Of a stretch of DNA of 40,451 bases, positions 39,830-40,451 are shown one piece after another. A program made the translations under genes and the position numbers. The first letter of the stretch is position 1; each line of letters starts with the position of its first letter. The stretch spans positions 1 through 40,451 of the forward strand of contig CALVCJ010000011.1 of the NCBI GenBank assembly GCA_944326015.1. The letters run 5' to 3'. Below the pieces are notes generated by a model that worked only from the letters and a program-made list of their open reading frames with translations, was not told the DNA's origin and searched no databases. Source of the stretch: Candidatus Gastranaerophilales bacterium (lineage in GTDB: Bacteria; Cyanobacteriota; Vampirovibrionia; Gastranaerophilales; Gastranaerophilaceae).

Positions 39830-40375
39830 ATGACTGATTCACAAAACAATTTGATATGTCCGGCTTGCGGAAGCGAAATGCAAAAAGTATTTATAAGCGA
39901 TAAAGCAATAAATATTGACATCTGCTCTAACGGATGCGGAGGTATTTTTTTCGACAACAAAGAAATTCAGGAATTCAGCGGGGTAAACGATGATATAGGC
40001 GAAATAAAAAAACTTATTGAAAACAAAAACTTCATGCCTGTAGACGAAACCAAAACAAGAATTTGCCCCGCCTGCAATACCCCCATGGCAAAAACAAACG
40101 CTATTGGAGTTCAAATAGACACCTGCTACAAATGCGGTGCAATTTTTCTTGACAACGGGGAATTTGAACAGGTAAGAACCAAATTTAAAAAACGAAAAAA
40201 AGTAACTCCAGTGAACCTTAACCAAAATAGTGATATAAAACTTGAAGAATTTTACAGAGATGCACAGGAAGAACAGTTGCAATATGAAGGCTACAGAACA
40301 GCTGCTCATCTTTTGCGTTCCGGGCTAAGACGAAGAAATCCTGTATCCGTTTTATTTGATTTACTCTTCTGGTAA
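39830..40375 (+). CDS. Two-finger zf-TFIIB domain protein (tandem paralogue)
   Basis: A 181-residue protein built like its upstream neighbour: finger 1 CPACGSEMQKVF with ICSNGCGGIFFDNKEI, finger 2 CPACNTPMAKTN with TCYKCGAIFLDNGEF. A basic linker follows, and a C-terminal segment ends in hydrophobic residues (PVSVLFDLLFW). The two proteins align along both fingers and share the spacing between them, so they arose by tandem duplication. AGGACGG precedes the ATG. Function is unknown. Confidence 0.85.
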   Translation: MTDSQNNLICPACGSEMQKVFISDKAINIDICSNGCGGIFFDNKEIQEFSGVNDDIGEIKKLIENKNFMPVDETKTRICPACNTPMAKTNAIGVQIDTCYKCGAIFLDNGEFEQVRTKFKKRKKVTPVNLNQNSDIKLEEFYRDAQEEQLQYEGYRTAAHLLRSGLRRRNPVSVLFDLLFW

Positions 40376-40378
40376 ATA

Positions 40379-40407
40379 TTGACAAAACAAGTAAAATCGT
40401 AAATAAT
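40379..40407 (+). promoter_or_regulatory. Promoter of the gene entering the right edge
   Basis: TTGACA (40379-40384), a 17-bp spacer and AATAAT (40402-40407), the same hexamers and spacing as the antisense promoters and the 11917 pilin-like gene. Confidence 0.6.
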
Positions 40408-40439
40408 ATGTTTATAAGCAAAATTAAGGAGGATGAAAA

Positions 40440-40451
40440 ATGATGAATAGA
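40440..40451 (+). CDS. Start of a further gene (partial)
   Basis: ATG at 40440 (or 40443) follows AAGGAGG at ideal spacing and a consensus promoter. Only about four codons (MMNR) are inside the window, so the product cannot be identified. Confidence 0.6.

Overview
The window looks like a chromosomal segment of an AT-rich, Gram-negative-type bacterium. The envelope genes (RND pump with TolC-like channel, TonB-like C-terminal domain, UppS) point to two membranes. At least four type IV pilin-like proteins start with variants of FTLAEVLITLGIIGVV, and two lineage-type orphans carry short N-terminal NPNF or VSFR motifs. Together with an orphan flagellar export cluster this fits the Gastranaerophilales/Vampirovibrionia (Melainabacteria) of animal guts. 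That placement is inference from gene style, not from a marker-gene comparison. No tRNA, rRNA, CRISPR array, transposase or prophage was recognised.

Layout. 1-1146: divergent fusA (partial) and uppS. 1147-5757: a repeat-dense accessory stretch full of short palindromic elements. It holds rdgB, a pilin-like gene with a divergent XRE regulator, a DUF559 protein and two copies of a roughly 435-bp cassette. Each cassette encodes a 26-residue hydrophobic peptide and, on the opposite strand, a predicted antisense RNA of about 80 nt with its own consensus promoter and intrinsic terminator. This is the most interesting content: a duplicated candidate type I toxin-antitoxin system, with compensatory base changes in the antisense terminator. 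5803-11633: a tripartite RND efflux operon. 11635-12982: a second XRE/pilin-like divergent pair and a small orphan. 13145-16840: ftsH followed by two translationally overlapping genes for short homologues of the corrinoid iron-sulfur protein subunits (AcsD/CdhD and AcsC/CdhE). 16837-17746: a small HTH regulator divergent from a 63-residue orphan, with paired operator-like repeats, then another orphan. 21494-17739 (minus): a double-SpoA C-ring-like protein, FliO, FliP, FliQ with a long tail, and FliR. 21627-22715: HemW. 22786-30353: a minus-strand membrane orphan, then a plus-strand set of a large acidic TonB-like protein, a sigma-like factor and a zinc-ribbon/ATPase/helical-repeat protein. 37364-30356 (minus): a seven-gene run of HD-GYP protein, TPR protein, two response regulators, pentapeptide protein and two pilin-like proteins. 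37464-40451: a family 2 glycosyltransferase, an M48-like pseudoprotease, two tandem zf-TFIIB proteins and the start of a further gene.

How it works together. Much of the window concerns the envelope and its regulation: efflux, membrane proteolysis, an export apparatus, pilin-like surface or periplasmic proteins and c-di-GMP-type signalling. Promoters are unusually readable (TTGACA-17-TATAAT or AATAAT). Several genes have a -10 box only 4-7 nt before the start codon and no Shine-Dalgarno, suggesting leaderless mRNAs. Two dispersed palindromic repeat families occupy many intergenic gaps and probably contribute RNA structure.
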